Source of the DNA: Hyphomicrobiales bacterium
Lineage (GTDB): Bacteria > Pseudomonadota > Alphaproteobacteria > Rhizobiales > Rhizobiaceae
DNA length: 64,000 nucleotides
Assembly (NCBI GenBank): GCA_900469445.1
Contig: UBXM01000006.1
Coordinates: 496,001 to 560,000, forward strand
Reading direction: 5' to 3'
The notes beneath the pieces are model-generated. The model was given only the letters and a program-made list of their open reading frames with translations, was not told the origin of the DNA and did no database searches. Both the position numbers and the translations under genes were made by a program. Below are positions 54,992 to 63,522 of this stretch, one piece after another. Numbering within the stretch: position 1 is the first letter of the stretch; each line of letters begins with the position of its first letter.

Positions 54992-56587
54992 TTAGCGCTG
55001 CTTCGTGATGCCCTCGAAGCGGGAAAGCCATGGGTTGACGATCATGCCGCCGACATCGCTGCGGAAGGCGGCAGTGTCGACGACTTCAGAAAACGGCTGG
55101 ATCGACATGACGATCTCTTCCATGTAGTTCTGGATCTCCTCATAGGCCTTCGTCTGTTTTGCCGGATCGCGCTCGACAAGCGCATCACCGATCATCTTGT
55201 TGAGCTTCTCGTCGTAGAAACTGGTACGCCAACCCTGGTAGTTGGTGAGCTTGGCTTCATCCGAATTGTCCGGATTGTAGGCAAGTGCACGCAGGTTGTT
55301 GTCCGGGTGAGGCTGCTGGCCACCACCGCCGCGTCCGACGAGCAGCTCGAACTTGCGCTCGCGCATCGCACCATAGATCTGATCGCCGGAGCCGGTGATA
55401 AGTTCGGCCTGGATGCCGGCCTGGGCAAGCGTGTTCTGGATGGCGGTCGCCGCCTTCATGAACGGATCTTCCGACAGAACGCGGAGCGTTGTCTTGAAGC
55501 CGTTCGGATAACCGGCTTCCGCCAGCAGCGCCTTTGCCTTTTCGATGTCGAGCTTGTAGCCCGGATCCGGCAATGAACCCATGACGCCAGTGCTGATCTG
55601 GCGCTGACGGACCTTGCCGTAATAAGGCATGACAGCCTTGTCGAGGCCGTCATAATCGATCAGGTAGCGAAGCGCCTCGCGCACTTTTGGCTTGGCAAAC
55701 TGTTCGTCCTTCATCGACACGCCGAGATAATAGAAGCCGGAGCCTGGCGTGGACTCGATCTTGATCTCGGCATTGGTTTCGAGCGATTTCAGGTCCGGCG
55801 CCTGCAGCGAATAGGCGACATCGATGTCGCCCTTTTCCAGCATCAGGCGCTGCGATTGCGATTCCGGCAGATGGCGCATCAGCACACGCTTCATCGCCGG
55901 AGCCTCGCCCCAGTAATCGCCGTTACGGGTGAGGATGATATATTCGTTGGACTTCCATTGCCCGAGTGTGAACGGACCGGAACCTGCCGAATTCAATGTC
56001 AGCCAGCCGGCGCCGAGATCTCCGTCCTTCTCGTTTTCGAGCGCGGTCTTGCTGTCTATGATCGAACCCGGACCATTCTGTGCCAGCACCATCAGAACCA
56101 GATTGGGGTCATCCGGCTGTGGCAGGTTCAAGACGAAGGTGTGTTCGTCTTCAGCCACGAAGAGCTTGTCGGCCGCGTCTGCCGTAAAGCCGCGCGTCTT
56201 GAGCAGCGAAGCCTGGGCAAGGTTGCGCGTCAGCAGACGCTTCAGGCTCCAGACCACATCATTGGCTGTCACCGCGTTGCCGGATGCGAATGTCGCTTCC
56301 CGCAGGTGGAAGCGGATGGACATGCGGTCCTCGGAGATCTCCCAGCGCTCCGCAATCCGTGGCTGGATCGAGCGATCCTTGTCGTTGAGAATGACCAGCG
56401 TATCGTAGATGTTGTTCAATACCTGTACGGTCTCGCGGCCGGTAATGGCCGCTGGATCGAGTGTCAGGATATTGTTCATGGTGGTCGCCACGACCAGTTG
56501 ATCTTTCGGCGTTTCCGCCAAGGCGGTCAGAGGCACGGCGCCGAGCAGGAGTGCTCCGACGGCTGCAGTCGCAAAAAAGTGTCGCAT
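54992..56587 (-). CDS. ABC transporter substrate-binding protein (DppA/OppA family)
   Basis: This 531-residue periplasmic family-5 solute-binding protein has a signal peptide (MRHFFATAAVGALLLGAVPL, ending near ALA). The mature part shows DQLVVATTMNNILTLDPAAI, YDTLVILNDKDRSIQPRIAE with the conserved W(E)IS after it, FHLREATFASGNAVTANDVV and YLGVSMKDEQFAKPKVREAL. The start at 56587 is fixed by GGAGGAAAC. It is encoded opposite to, and convergent with, its probable permeases and ATPases (51305-54815), and lies 89 bases after the SGNH-hydrolase gene. Oligo-uronides are the inferred ligand. Confidence 0.92.
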   Translation of the reverse strand: MRHFFATAAVGALLLGAVPLTALAETPKDQLVVATTMNNILTLDPAAITGRETVQVLNNIYDTLVILNDKDRSIQPRIAERWEISEDRMSIRFHLREATFASGNAVTANDVVWSLKRLLTRNLAQASLLKTRGFTADAADKLFVAEDEHTFVLNLPQPDDPNLVLMVLAQNGPGSIIDSKTALENEKDGDLGAGWLTLNSAGSGPFTLGQWKSNEYIILTRNGDYWGEAPAMKRVLMRHLPESQSQRLMLEKGDIDVAYSLQAPDLKSLETNAEIKIESTPGSGFYYLGVSMKDEQFAKPKVREALRYLIDYDGLDKAVMPYYGKVRQRQISTGVMGSLPDPGYKLDIEKAKALLAEAGYPNGFKTTLRVLSEDPFMKAATAIQNTLAQAGIQAELITGSGDQIYGAMRERKFELLVGRGGGGQQPHPDNNLRALAYNPDNSDEAKLTNYQGWRTSFYDEKLNKMIGDALVERDPAKQTKAYEEIQNYMEEIVMSIQPFSEVVDTAAFRSDVGGMIVNPWLSRFEGITKQR

Positions 56588-56676
56588 GTTTCCTCCATTT
56601 GATGCCGGCCCAGTCGGGGCGCGACCCTCCACGATTTCGATCTTTCCGGCAGCAAAAGCCTCCTAAGCCGGGCAGA

Positions 56677-57306
56677 TCACCCAAGAATATTCGCCACCGG
56701 TCCTGCTAGGGCCCGGCCCAAAACCTGCGTATTCGCAGCGTCCAGATGCACGCCGTCGATCGACGAGGCGTTTGCAACACTGCCCGCGTCAAAGAAGTCG
56801 TGTCCGAGTTCTGCGGCGAGTTTGCGATAGAGCGGTGCAAGTCGCTGCGATTCAGCAATGCTCCGGCCACCGGCGATCTGACCATTATCGCCGGCCACGC
56901 AGGGCGGTGGTGCGAGGATCATCAGACGCGGGAGTGCTGATCGGGGTTTGTAGGGAAATGTCTCGACGATCTCCGCAAGACGCCGCATGCCGGTAAATGC
57001 CGCCTCGGCCCGGCCACCATGGACCGGTTTGAGGTCATTTGTGCCCAGCATCACGATCACAAGGTCGAGCGGCATATGCGCGGCCAGCGCGACCGAGAGT
57101 GCCCGGGCGCCGTTACGGCAGGCCGGGCCGGTATGGTCGTCATAACAGGTGGTGCGACCTCCGAGCCCATCGGACAAGACGTCCACCCGATCACCCAGTT
57201 CGGCCTTCAGCACTTCTGGCCAACGATGCTGACGCGAGTGGCGCAGCCCCGTTGTCGGATCTGCTCCCCAGGTCAGGCTATCACCGAAGGCAAGAAGTGT
57301 CTTCAT
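56677..57306 (-). CDS. SGNH/GDSL-type esterase
   Basis: This 209-residue hydrolase has all four SGNH blocks: LLAFGDSLTWG with the catalytic serine, LSDGLGGRTT with the glycine, VIVMLGTNDLK with the asparagine and IDGVHLDAAN with the aspartate-histidine pair. No signal peptide is seen, so it probably works inside the cell. In this locus a role in removing acetyl groups from imported pectin-type fragments is reasonable but inferred. It starts four bases after the stop of the enolase-superfamily gene. Confidence 0.9.
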   Translation of the reverse strand: MKTLLAFGDSLTWGADPTTGLRHSRQHRWPEVLKAELGDRVDVLSDGLGGRTTCYDDHTGPACRNGARALSVALAAHMPLDLVIVMLGTNDLKPVHGGRAEAAFTGMRRLAEIVETFPYKPRSALPRLMILAPPPCVAGDNGQIAGGRSIAESQRLAPLYRKLAAELGHDFFDAGSVANASSIDGVHLDAANTQVLGRALAGPVANILG

Positions 57307-57310
57307 TGCC

Positions 57311-58459
57311 CTATCTCACCCGATTGTTTTCGATGAAATCGAAATCGATATCCTCGCCGAGGCCCGGACGGTCGGGCACGTGAACGTAGCCGTCCGTGTC
57401 CATCGGATCGGAGAGCGACTTGAGGTAGTCGTGGCCATCGTCATATTCGAGGAAGGGGTGAAGCAATCCGCGCTCGTACCAGCGGCAATTCTTCACCGCG
57501 GCCACGACATGCAGGTTCATCGCAGTGTTGCCATGCACCTCGCATTCCATCCCGAAAGCCTCGGCCATATGCATCGTCTTCAAGGCCGGTGTGATGCCTC
57601 CGACATCGTTGACGCCGGTGCGAAGGATGTCGCAGGCGCCGGACTTTACCCATTCGGCGCGATGCCAGTGCTTGCCGGCAGCACTTTCGGGGCCGACGAC
57701 AGGGATATCCAGATTATCGGCCAGCCACTTGTAGGAGGACATGGACTGTTCATCCATCGGTTCCTCTATCCAGTCGAAGTCGAGCTTTTCCAGTCCGCGG
57801 CCGAGTTCCAGCGCGTCGGTGCGTGAATACCAATGGAACGCATCGATCATCAGGCGGATGTTCGGGCCGACGGCCTCACGGACGGCCGCGCAAGCCTTGA
57901 TGTCCATATTGACATCCGGTGCCCAGCTGACAGGTGGCATCCAGGTATGCAGCTTGATGCCCTTGTATCCACGTTTTACCAGCGTTTCGGCGAAACGGCC
58001 GTAATCCTCAGGCGTTGCGAGACCGCCTTCGATTTCGTCGCCGCACATGATCGAACCGTAGGCGAGCACCTTGTCGCGGTAGGCGCCGATCAACTTGTAA
58101 ACAGGTGTGTTAACCGCTCTTCCGGCGAGATCCCAGAGCGCGCAATCCACGACGGCAAGGGTGCGATCGGTCAGCTGTGCAGCAGAGCCGCGCTGCCAAT
58201 GTGCAAGATCCTGCCACAGCCTTTCCCGATCGCGGTAATCCTGGCCGATCAGTACTTTCTTGACGAATTTCTCGATGACATGGGGGCGAACGATTTCCGG
58301 CGCGGTGAAGGAATGGCCTTCGTGGCCATCTTCGGTACGGATGGTCAGCATCGCCTGCTCGACCTGATGCGGCGGGCCGGGGTGGGCGTGGCCGGCGCTG
58401 TCGGAATGCCGACGAGTGGTCGTGCGGAAGACGCGGACTTCGACGTCGGTGATGATCAT
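57311..58459 (-). CDS. Enolase-superfamily enzyme (mandelate racemase/muconate lactonising group)
   Basis: This 382-residue protein has a capping domain (about 1-125) and the TIM barrel. The three metal-binding acids are D in RLMIDAFHWY, E in FDWIEEPMDE and E in IPVVGPESA. On strand 2 the usual KxK appears as KLH (GIKLHTW), and a histidine follows in MECEVHGNTAM. The family dehydrates or racemises sugar acids and similar carboxylates. The KxH variant leaves the exact reaction open, with sugar-acid dehydratase the favoured guess from context. GGAGG precedes the ATG; the gene heads the minus-strand operon with the esterase and binding protein. Confidence 0.88.
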   Translation of the reverse strand: MIITDVEVRVFRTTTRRHSDSAGHAHPGPPHQVEQAMLTIRTEDGHEGHSFTAPEIVRPHVIEKFVKKVLIGQDYRDRERLWQDLAHWQRGSAAQLTDRTLAVVDCALWDLAGRAVNTPVYKLIGAYRDKVLAYGSIMCGDEIEGGLATPEDYGRFAETLVKRGYKGIKLHTWMPPVSWAPDVNMDIKACAAVREAVGPNIRLMIDAFHWYSRTDALELGRGLEKLDFDWIEEPMDEQSMSSYKWLADNLDIPVVGPESAAGKHWHRAEWVKSGACDILRTGVNDVGGITPALKTMHMAEAFGMECEVHGNTAMNLHVVAAVKNCRWYERGLLHPFLEYDDGHDYLKSLSDPMDTDGYVHVPDRPGLGEDIDFDFIENNRVR

Positions 58460-58482
58460 TTTTCCTCCCAGAACATCGTTAC

Positions 58483-58493
58483 TTGCCAGACAG
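58483..58493. promoter_or_regulatory. Candidate GntR operator upstream of the enolase-family operon
   Basis: TTGCCAGACAG is related to TTGTCTGACAG (51243) and TTGTCATACAG (50825 and 58738), with the same outer half-sites. It lies 24 bases before the start of the minus-strand operon, overlapping where a promoter or leader would be. Confidence 0.5.
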
Positions 58494-58737
58494 ATTTAGA
58501 CATCTCGAAGCGTTCATGTCAAATATGTTTTGTAATCCTGTTGCCCGACGCTAAGGTTTGCAGGGATCCGGCGGCAGAATATGCGCAGTTCGGGGCCCGC
58601 TGGCGGCGAGATAGTGGATGCCTGCCGGAGCGAGATGACCGTTTCAGTCTGAGCGGAGATGAATGGTGTGCCGCTCCGAATTCGAAGATCAGCGTTGTTA
58701 CTACATCGACGAAGAATGTGCCTTGACCTGAAGAATG

Positions 58738-58748
58738 TTGTCATACAG
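58738..58748. promoter_or_regulatory. Candidate GntR operator upstream of kduI
   Basis: TTGTCATACAG is identical to the element before kdgF, and the identity extends to 14 bases (58736-58749). It lies 52 bases before the kduI start codon, almost the same distance as in the kdgF promoter. Confidence 0.65.
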
Positions 58749-58799
58749 ACATAAGGGACACGTACTATGAGTTGACCGAAGCTGTAAAAGGAGATGTCC

Positions 58800-59624
58800 A
58801 TGTTGACCGTCGAAACAAGGCACGCCGTGCATCCTGCTCAGGCAAAAGCTATGGATACTGCGCAGCTTCGCGCGCATTTTCTCGCCTCGGACATGTTCCG
58901 GGACGGCGAGATCCGATTGGTATATACGCATTACGATCGCTTCATTATCGGTGGTGCGGTTCCCAATGGCGGCAAGCTGGTGCTCGACAAGGTCGAGGAA
59001 ACCAAGACGCCGTCTCTGCTTGATCGCCGGGAAATGGGCATCGTCAACATCGGCGACACCGGCACTGTCAGCATCGCAAACGAGACATGGGAATTGCAGC
59101 GCGGTGACGTGCTTTATATCGGAGCGGGCGCAGGAGCCGTGACATTCAGCGGTCAGGGACGCTTCTACATCACCTCTTGCCCGGCGCATCGTTCTTGCCC
59201 CAACCGTCTGATTACCAAGGCAGATAGCAAGGAAGTAAAGCTCGGCGCGACCGAAACCTCCAACAAGCGCACTATCAACCAGTTCATCCACCCGTTGGTC
59301 ATGGAAAGCTGCCAGCTCGTGCTGGGCTATACGGAGCTTGAGGACGGCTCGGTTTGGAACACGATCCCGTCGCATATCCATGATCGCCGTATGGAAGCCT
59401 ATCTCTACTTCGGCATGGAGCAGAAATCCCGCGTGCTGCATCTGATGGGAGAGCCGCAGGAAACCCGCCATCTCTTCATCGGCAATGAAGAAGGCGCGAT
59501 CTCTCCGCCATGGTCGATCCATTCCGGCGCCGGTATCGGCAGCTACACGTTCATCTGGGCGATGGCCGGCGACAATATCGACTATACCGACATGGATTTC
59601 ATCCAGCCGGAGGATCTCCTCTAG
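58800..59624 (+). CDS. kduI: 5-keto-4-deoxyuronate isomerase (KduI)
   Basis: This 274-residue cupin-fold enzyme interconverts 5-keto-4-deoxyuronate and 2,5-diketo-3-deoxygluconate in breakdown of unsaturated uronates. The zinc site is visible in the conserved PSHIHDRRMEAYLYF (two histidines and a glutamate) plus SPPWSIHSG (histidine). Other family segments are IVNIGDTGTVSI, LYIGAGAGAVTFSG and FIWAMAGDNIDYTDMD at the end. An ATG six bases earlier touches the ribosome site (AAAAGGAG), so the start at 58800 is preferred. It is monocistronic, followed by a LysR remnant. The partner dehydrogenase KduD is not in the window. Confidence 0.95.
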   Translation: MLTVETRHAVHPAQAKAMDTAQLRAHFLASDMFRDGEIRLVYTHYDRFIIGGAVPNGGKLVLDKVEETKTPSLLDRREMGIVNIGDTGTVSIANETWELQRGDVLYIGAGAGAVTFSGQGRFYITSCPAHRSCPNRLITKADSKEVKLGATETSNKRTINQFIHPLVMESCQLVLGYTELEDGSVWNTIPSHIHDRRMEAYLYFGMEQKSRVLHLMGEPQETRHLFIGNEEGAISPPWSIHSGAGIGSYTFIWAMAGDNIDYTDMDFIQPEDLL

Positions 59625-59648
59625 TCAAATAAGGAGTTTACAGTCTGT

Positions 59649-59784
59649 GCTGATCGCGCAGACTGTAGCTCTGGAACGCCTATTGGGTGCCGATCTGCTC
59701 GAGCGGACGAAGAGGCGTGCAGAATTGACGGAAGCAGGCAGGGATTGGTCGTTCGTCGCGAATGCCACAGTGTCCGCGGTTTGA
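59649..59784 (+). pseudogene. Remnant of a LysR-family regulator gene
   Basis: Translation between 59665 and 59740 gives AQTVALERLLGADLLERTKR followed by RAELTEAGR, the unmistakable second half of a LysR helix-turn-helix and wing. The first half is absent and the frame ends at a stop at 59782-59784 after another 15 unrelated residues. There is no effector domain downstream, where rarA begins. It is a fragment left by deletion and has no function as a regulator. Confidence 0.75.
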
Positions 59785-59876
59785 CCCCGCCTGTTCGCGC
59801 CGGTAGACGAAAGGTATCCAGCGGTCATCGACACAGATGCAGCAGCTGGAACTGAAATCCTTTCGACGAGGCTCGC

Positions 59877-61193
59877 ATGACCGATCTTTTCGATGCCGCA
59901 CCCCGCACCGGCTCCATGCCGCTCGCCGCGGAATTGCGCCCAGCGACGCTTGACGATGTTATCGGCCAGCAAAAGGTTCTCGGCGAAGGGACAATGTTGC
60001 GCCGACGTATCGCTGCCGGACGGCTCGGCAGCATCATTCTTTATGGTCCGCCCGGTCTCGGGAAGACCTCGATTGCCCGTGCCATCGGCAACATGTTGGG
60101 CAAGAGTTTCAGACCGCTGCATGCCGCACACAACAACGTGGCCGATATCCGCAAGATCGCGGACGAGGCGCGCATGCGCCCGACGCTGCTGTTCGCAGAC
60201 GAGGTGCATCGTTTCAGCGCCACGCAGCAGGATCATCTTCTTGCGCTCTGCGAGGAAGGCGTCGCCGACTTCATCGGGGCGACGACCGGCAACCCCTATC
60301 ATACGCTGACGCCCGCTCTGATCTCGCGCTCGACCATCCTGAAGCTGGAGCCGCTGGCCCTTGAGGAGATGGAGGAGGTCGTGCGTCGCGGTCTCGACCA
60401 TCTCGCCGGCAAAGGCATTGCCGTGCAGCTCGCGCCCGCGCTTTTGCGGCGGATTGCCGGCCGCTCCGGCGGTGACGCGCGCCGCGCCTTGACCGTGCTG
60501 GAAAGTCTCGCGGTCGGTCATCCAGCCGGCAGTCCGGTCGTCATCACGGAAGAGATGGTCGACGAAGCCTATGCGGCTGCGCCGGTCAACCACGACCGAT
60601 CCGGTGATGCGCATTACGATGTCGTATCGGCCTTCGTCAAATCCATGCGCGGTTCGGATCCGGATGCGACGCTTTACTGGCTGGCGAGGTTGATCCATGG
60701 CGGTGAGGATCCACGCTATATCGCCCGCCGCATCATGATCCACGCATCGGAAGATGTAGGGCTGGCGGATAATACCGCGCTTCAGACGGCTGTCGCGGCT
60801 TTGCATGCAGTGGAGAAAATCGGCTATCCGGAGGCACAGATTGTTCTGGCGCATGCCGCACTTCATGTGGCGCGTGCGCCGAAGTCGAATTCGGCCTGTC
60901 GCGGCATTTCGCTGGCGCTTTCTCATGTGGCCAGCGAAGCGCCGTCCGCTGTGCCAATGCATCTGCGCGACGCGCACTACAAGGGTGCCGCAGCGCTTGG
61001 CCATGTCGGTTATGCCTTTCCGCACGACGACGGCCGCGGCTGGAGCGACCAGGTCTATGCGCCCGACGTGCCGGATGGTGCGTTTTACCAGAGCGATGCG
61101 CGCGATGCGGCAACCTTCGAACGGCGGGCAGACGAACACTGGGAGCAGGTGACAGGCCAGGCCACCGCACGCCGGTTCGGCGATAAACGCTGA
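59877..61193 (+). CDS. rarA: Replication-associated recombination protein A (AAA+ ATPase)
   Basis: This 438-residue AAA+ protein (MgsA/WRNIP1 family) acts at stalled replication forks. It starts with RPATLDDVIGQQKVLGEGTM, then Walker A GPPGLGKTSIARA, Walker B LLFADEVHRFSATQQD, sensor IGATTGNPYHTL and the arginine region PALISRSTILKLEPL. The C-terminal half has HYDVVSAFVKSMRGSDPDA and the oligomerisation-domain segment AALGHVGYAFPHD typical of RarA. GAGG lies before the ATG. It is unrelated to the uronate genes beside it and is a housekeeping gene. Confidence 0.96.
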   Translation: MTDLFDAAPRTGSMPLAAELRPATLDDVIGQQKVLGEGTMLRRRIAAGRLGSIILYGPPGLGKTSIARAIGNMLGKSFRPLHAAHNNVADIRKIADEARMRPTLLFADEVHRFSATQQDHLLALCEEGVADFIGATTGNPYHTLTPALISRSTILKLEPLALEEMEEVVRRGLDHLAGKGIAVQLAPALLRRIAGRSGGDARRALTVLESLAVGHPAGSPVVITEEMVDEAYAAAPVNHDRSGDAHYDVVSAFVKSMRGSDPDATLYWLARLIHGGEDPRYIARRIMIHASEDVGLADNTALQTAVAALHAVEKIGYPEAQIVLAHAALHVARAPKSNSACRGISLALSHVASEAPSAVPMHLRDAHYKGAAALGHVGYAFPHDDGRGWSDQVYAPDVPDGAFYQSDARDAATFERRADEHWEQVTGQATARRFGDKR

Positions 61194-61342
61194 TTTCCTC
61201 GTGCTGGTCAGTCCGCGTTCACCAGCCCGACAAGGCGGGACGCGTGGCTTGGATCAACAGCGACAGAGTGGCGACGCAGGCGAGCAAAGAAGGCTTCCGT
61301 ATGGGCTGCCTCTCTTTTCAGCCTATCCGTTAGTGCGCATCG

Positions 61343-61687
61343 TTAGCGTTTGGCGTCTCGCGCCTGTCCGGATGCCCTCAATTCTTCAAGACTCTTTCCC
61401 GCGCAACTGCCGCCTGACAGCGCGTCGCCGATGGCCTTGGCCGTGCCATTTACCGTGATCGTCCCGCCCAATCGATCGGAAGCGGAAAAGGTTGCCGTCC
61501 CGTCTTTCGCCACGCGCGAAAGGTAGAAGACATGGTAGGTGTCCTTGTTCTGGCAGGTGATCACGAGAGGGAAATCGTCAAGCGGCCCCTCGGCGTGGGC
61601 CGCACCGCCAAGACACATGGCGATCACAGCCGCCGCAATCGATACCGGGCGGATTGGAAAGCAAGTCTGCGTAAGTTGGTGTAGCAT
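61343..61687 (-). CDS. Small secreted protein of unknown function
   Basis: This 114-residue protein has a signal peptide (SIAAAVIAMCLGGAAHA) and a mature part of about 82 residues with two cysteines (ITCQNKDT and GGSCAGKSL), which may form a disulfide bond. I do not recognise the family. The sequence FPLVITCQNKDTYHVFYLSRV and the GTITVNGTAKAIGDAL segment suggest a compact beta-rich domain. It stands alone between rarA and the aspartate decarboxylase gene. The coding call rests on the signal peptide and codon pattern. Confidence 0.65.
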   Translation of the reverse strand: MLHQLTQTCFPIRPVSIAAAVIAMCLGGAAHAEGPLDDFPLVITCQNKDTYHVFYLSRVAKDGTATFSASDRLGGTITVNGTAKAIGDALSGGSCAGKSLEELRASGQARDAKR

Positions 61688-61741
61688 CTTTAGATCCAGT
61701 TCTTATTGACGGAGGGACTGATCCTTATGGCCGCTGCCAGC

Positions 61742-63367
61742 CTATGGCTGCGCTGTCTGCCCCTTGGACGCACGATAGGCCTGAAGATAACCACGTGCGA
61801 CGGAGCGGATGCCGCGCCCAATCGCTGAATAGGATTCGTCGGGCAGGTTGGCGAAGGATACGCGCACGGACCAGTTCGGCGCCTCGAAGCCCGAACCGTT
61901 CAGCACCACGATGCCGTGATCCTCGGCAAGCTTGAAGGCAATGTCGAGCGGGTGCACATTCTCCTTGACCCAGTCGGTGACCTCGTCGCCGACATATTTC
62001 CGCGCCCAGTATTCGTAGTCGATGATGCCGTAGTAGCGGTCGAAATAGGGGCGCGCGGCAAATTCGATGCCCATGCCGTCCATGAGCATGTGGAAGCGCT
62101 TCTCACATATTGCCATGCAGGCTTTCTGATAGAGCTTGTTCTCGTCCATCATTTCCACAAGCCCGAACAATGACATCATGACCTGTTGCGGCAGAGACAG
62201 GCCGGCCGTGTGGTTCAGCGCCACGTCGCGGCTGTCGGCGACGACCCGATCGATGAACTTGATGTCACGCGGCTTCGGGGTCAGTGCCTTGTAGCGGGCG
62301 TCCATGAGTTTCTGCGTCGCTTCCGGCATCGCCCGGATGGTCTTGTCGAAAATATTGTCCTGGGCGACGGCGACGACGCCGAGCCGCCAACCGGTGCAGC
62401 CGAAATATTTGGAGAAGGAATAGACGCCGATCGTGTTGTGGGGGAGGTGCCCCATGACGGATTCGAAATTCGGAACGAAAGTCCCATAGACGTCGTCCGT
62501 CAGGATCATCAGATCCGGCCTCTTGCTTTTCACGAAAGATACCAGCCGTCCCATAGAGTCGGGATCGATGGCAACCGCGGAAGGATTGCCCGGATTGACG
62601 ATGAACAGCGCCTTGACGGTCTTGTCCTCCAGCGGTCGCAGGTCGTCGTCGGTCAACTGGAAACGATCTTCCGCTTCTGCCGAAATATGGATCTGCTTGA
62701 GGGCATAATCTTCCAGATGCGGCATTTCGAGATAGGGGGTAAAGATCGGCGTGACGAGCGCGATCGTATCGCCGGAATTGAGCAGGCGGGCATTCTTCAA
62801 CGCCTTGAAGATGTAACACATGGCCGCTGTGCCGCCCTCAACCGGATAGAGGTCGAACTTGGCCGTCGGGCGGTGGCCGGCGCACATCGCCCACATGAGA
62901 TATTCGTGGGTGATCGCTTCGTTATGCACCAGTGAGCGGTCCGGCACCGGATAGTGGTCGCCGATGATCGAATCCGTCAGTTCGTTGACGAACTTGTCGG
63001 GATCGAAGCCGAATTTCATGATCGCAAAATCGACGGATGCCTGCAGCGTATCGGCCCCGGGTGTTTCGGGATCCTCCTTGCGCCTGGAAGTCCAGGCCTT
63101 GAGACGATCGTAGCAGCCGTTGGTCGGTGGCATGCCTGCCACTCCGGCTTCGGCGTCGAAGAAAGTACGCTTGGATTCCGTCAGGGCAAACTGGCCGAGA
63201 AGAAAAAAGGCCTCGCGTGCCCGGGTGGCAATCCAGTTCGGATTTCCTCGCCCGGCATTGAGGTAGGTCTTTCCGGCCTTGTCGACCTGCGCAAGCCTGA
63301 TCAGTTCATCCTTGATCTCGAAGGGGCTGAGCTCCTCGAATTTTGCATAAATGCTTGCATCAACCAT
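61742..63367 (-). CDS. Bifunctional aspartate aminotransferase/aspartate 4-decarboxylase
   Basis: This 541-residue PLP enzyme belongs to the aspartate beta-decarboxylase (AsdA/AspD) group, which turns L-aspartate into L-alanine and CO2 and also transaminates. It is longer than ordinary aminotransferases, with the group-specific N-terminal LNAGRGNPNWIATRAREAFF and KAWTSRRKEDPETPGA. The PLP lysine is in VYSFSKYFGCTGWRLGVVA, the cofactor aspartate in MILTDDVYGTF, and the C-terminal arginine in NWSVRVSFANLPDE. GGAGGATGTC precedes the ATG. It stands alone. In bacteria the enzyme can generate proton-motive force with an aspartate:alanine exchanger, but none is encoded in the window. Confidence 0.93.
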   Translation of the reverse strand: MVDASIYAKFEELSPFEIKDELIRLAQVDKAGKTYLNAGRGNPNWIATRAREAFFLLGQFALTESKRTFFDAEAGVAGMPPTNGCYDRLKAWTSRRKEDPETPGADTLQASVDFAIMKFGFDPDKFVNELTDSIIGDHYPVPDRSLVHNEAITHEYLMWAMCAGHRPTAKFDLYPVEGGTAAMCYIFKALKNARLLNSGDTIALVTPIFTPYLEMPHLEDYALKQIHISAEAEDRFQLTDDDLRPLEDKTVKALFIVNPGNPSAVAIDPDSMGRLVSFVKSKRPDLMILTDDVYGTFVPNFESVMGHLPHNTIGVYSFSKYFGCTGWRLGVVAVAQDNIFDKTIRAMPEATQKLMDARYKALTPKPRDIKFIDRVVADSRDVALNHTAGLSLPQQVMMSLFGLVEMMDENKLYQKACMAICEKRFHMLMDGMGIEFAARPYFDRYYGIIDYEYWARKYVGDEVTDWVKENVHPLDIAFKLAEDHGIVVLNGSGFEAPNWSVRVSFANLPDESYSAIGRGIRSVARGYLQAYRASKGQTAQP

Positions 63368-63522
63368 GACATCCTCCTCGCCAGCCCGAATGGGCGGGAC
63401 GTTTCAGTTTTTGGATTTGTTGAGCGGTTTGGAACCGAAACGATCGGAGATCGAAACCGCGGCATCTGCACGGATATGTCGTCGAGTGAGCCGGCCTCAG
63501 GCGAACAGGCGTCGGCCGATCG

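Noticed and set aside
59625..61139. Open frame of about 500 codons on the minus strand opposite rarA
   Set aside because: No recognisable domain and skewed composition; the plus strand has all RarA motifs.
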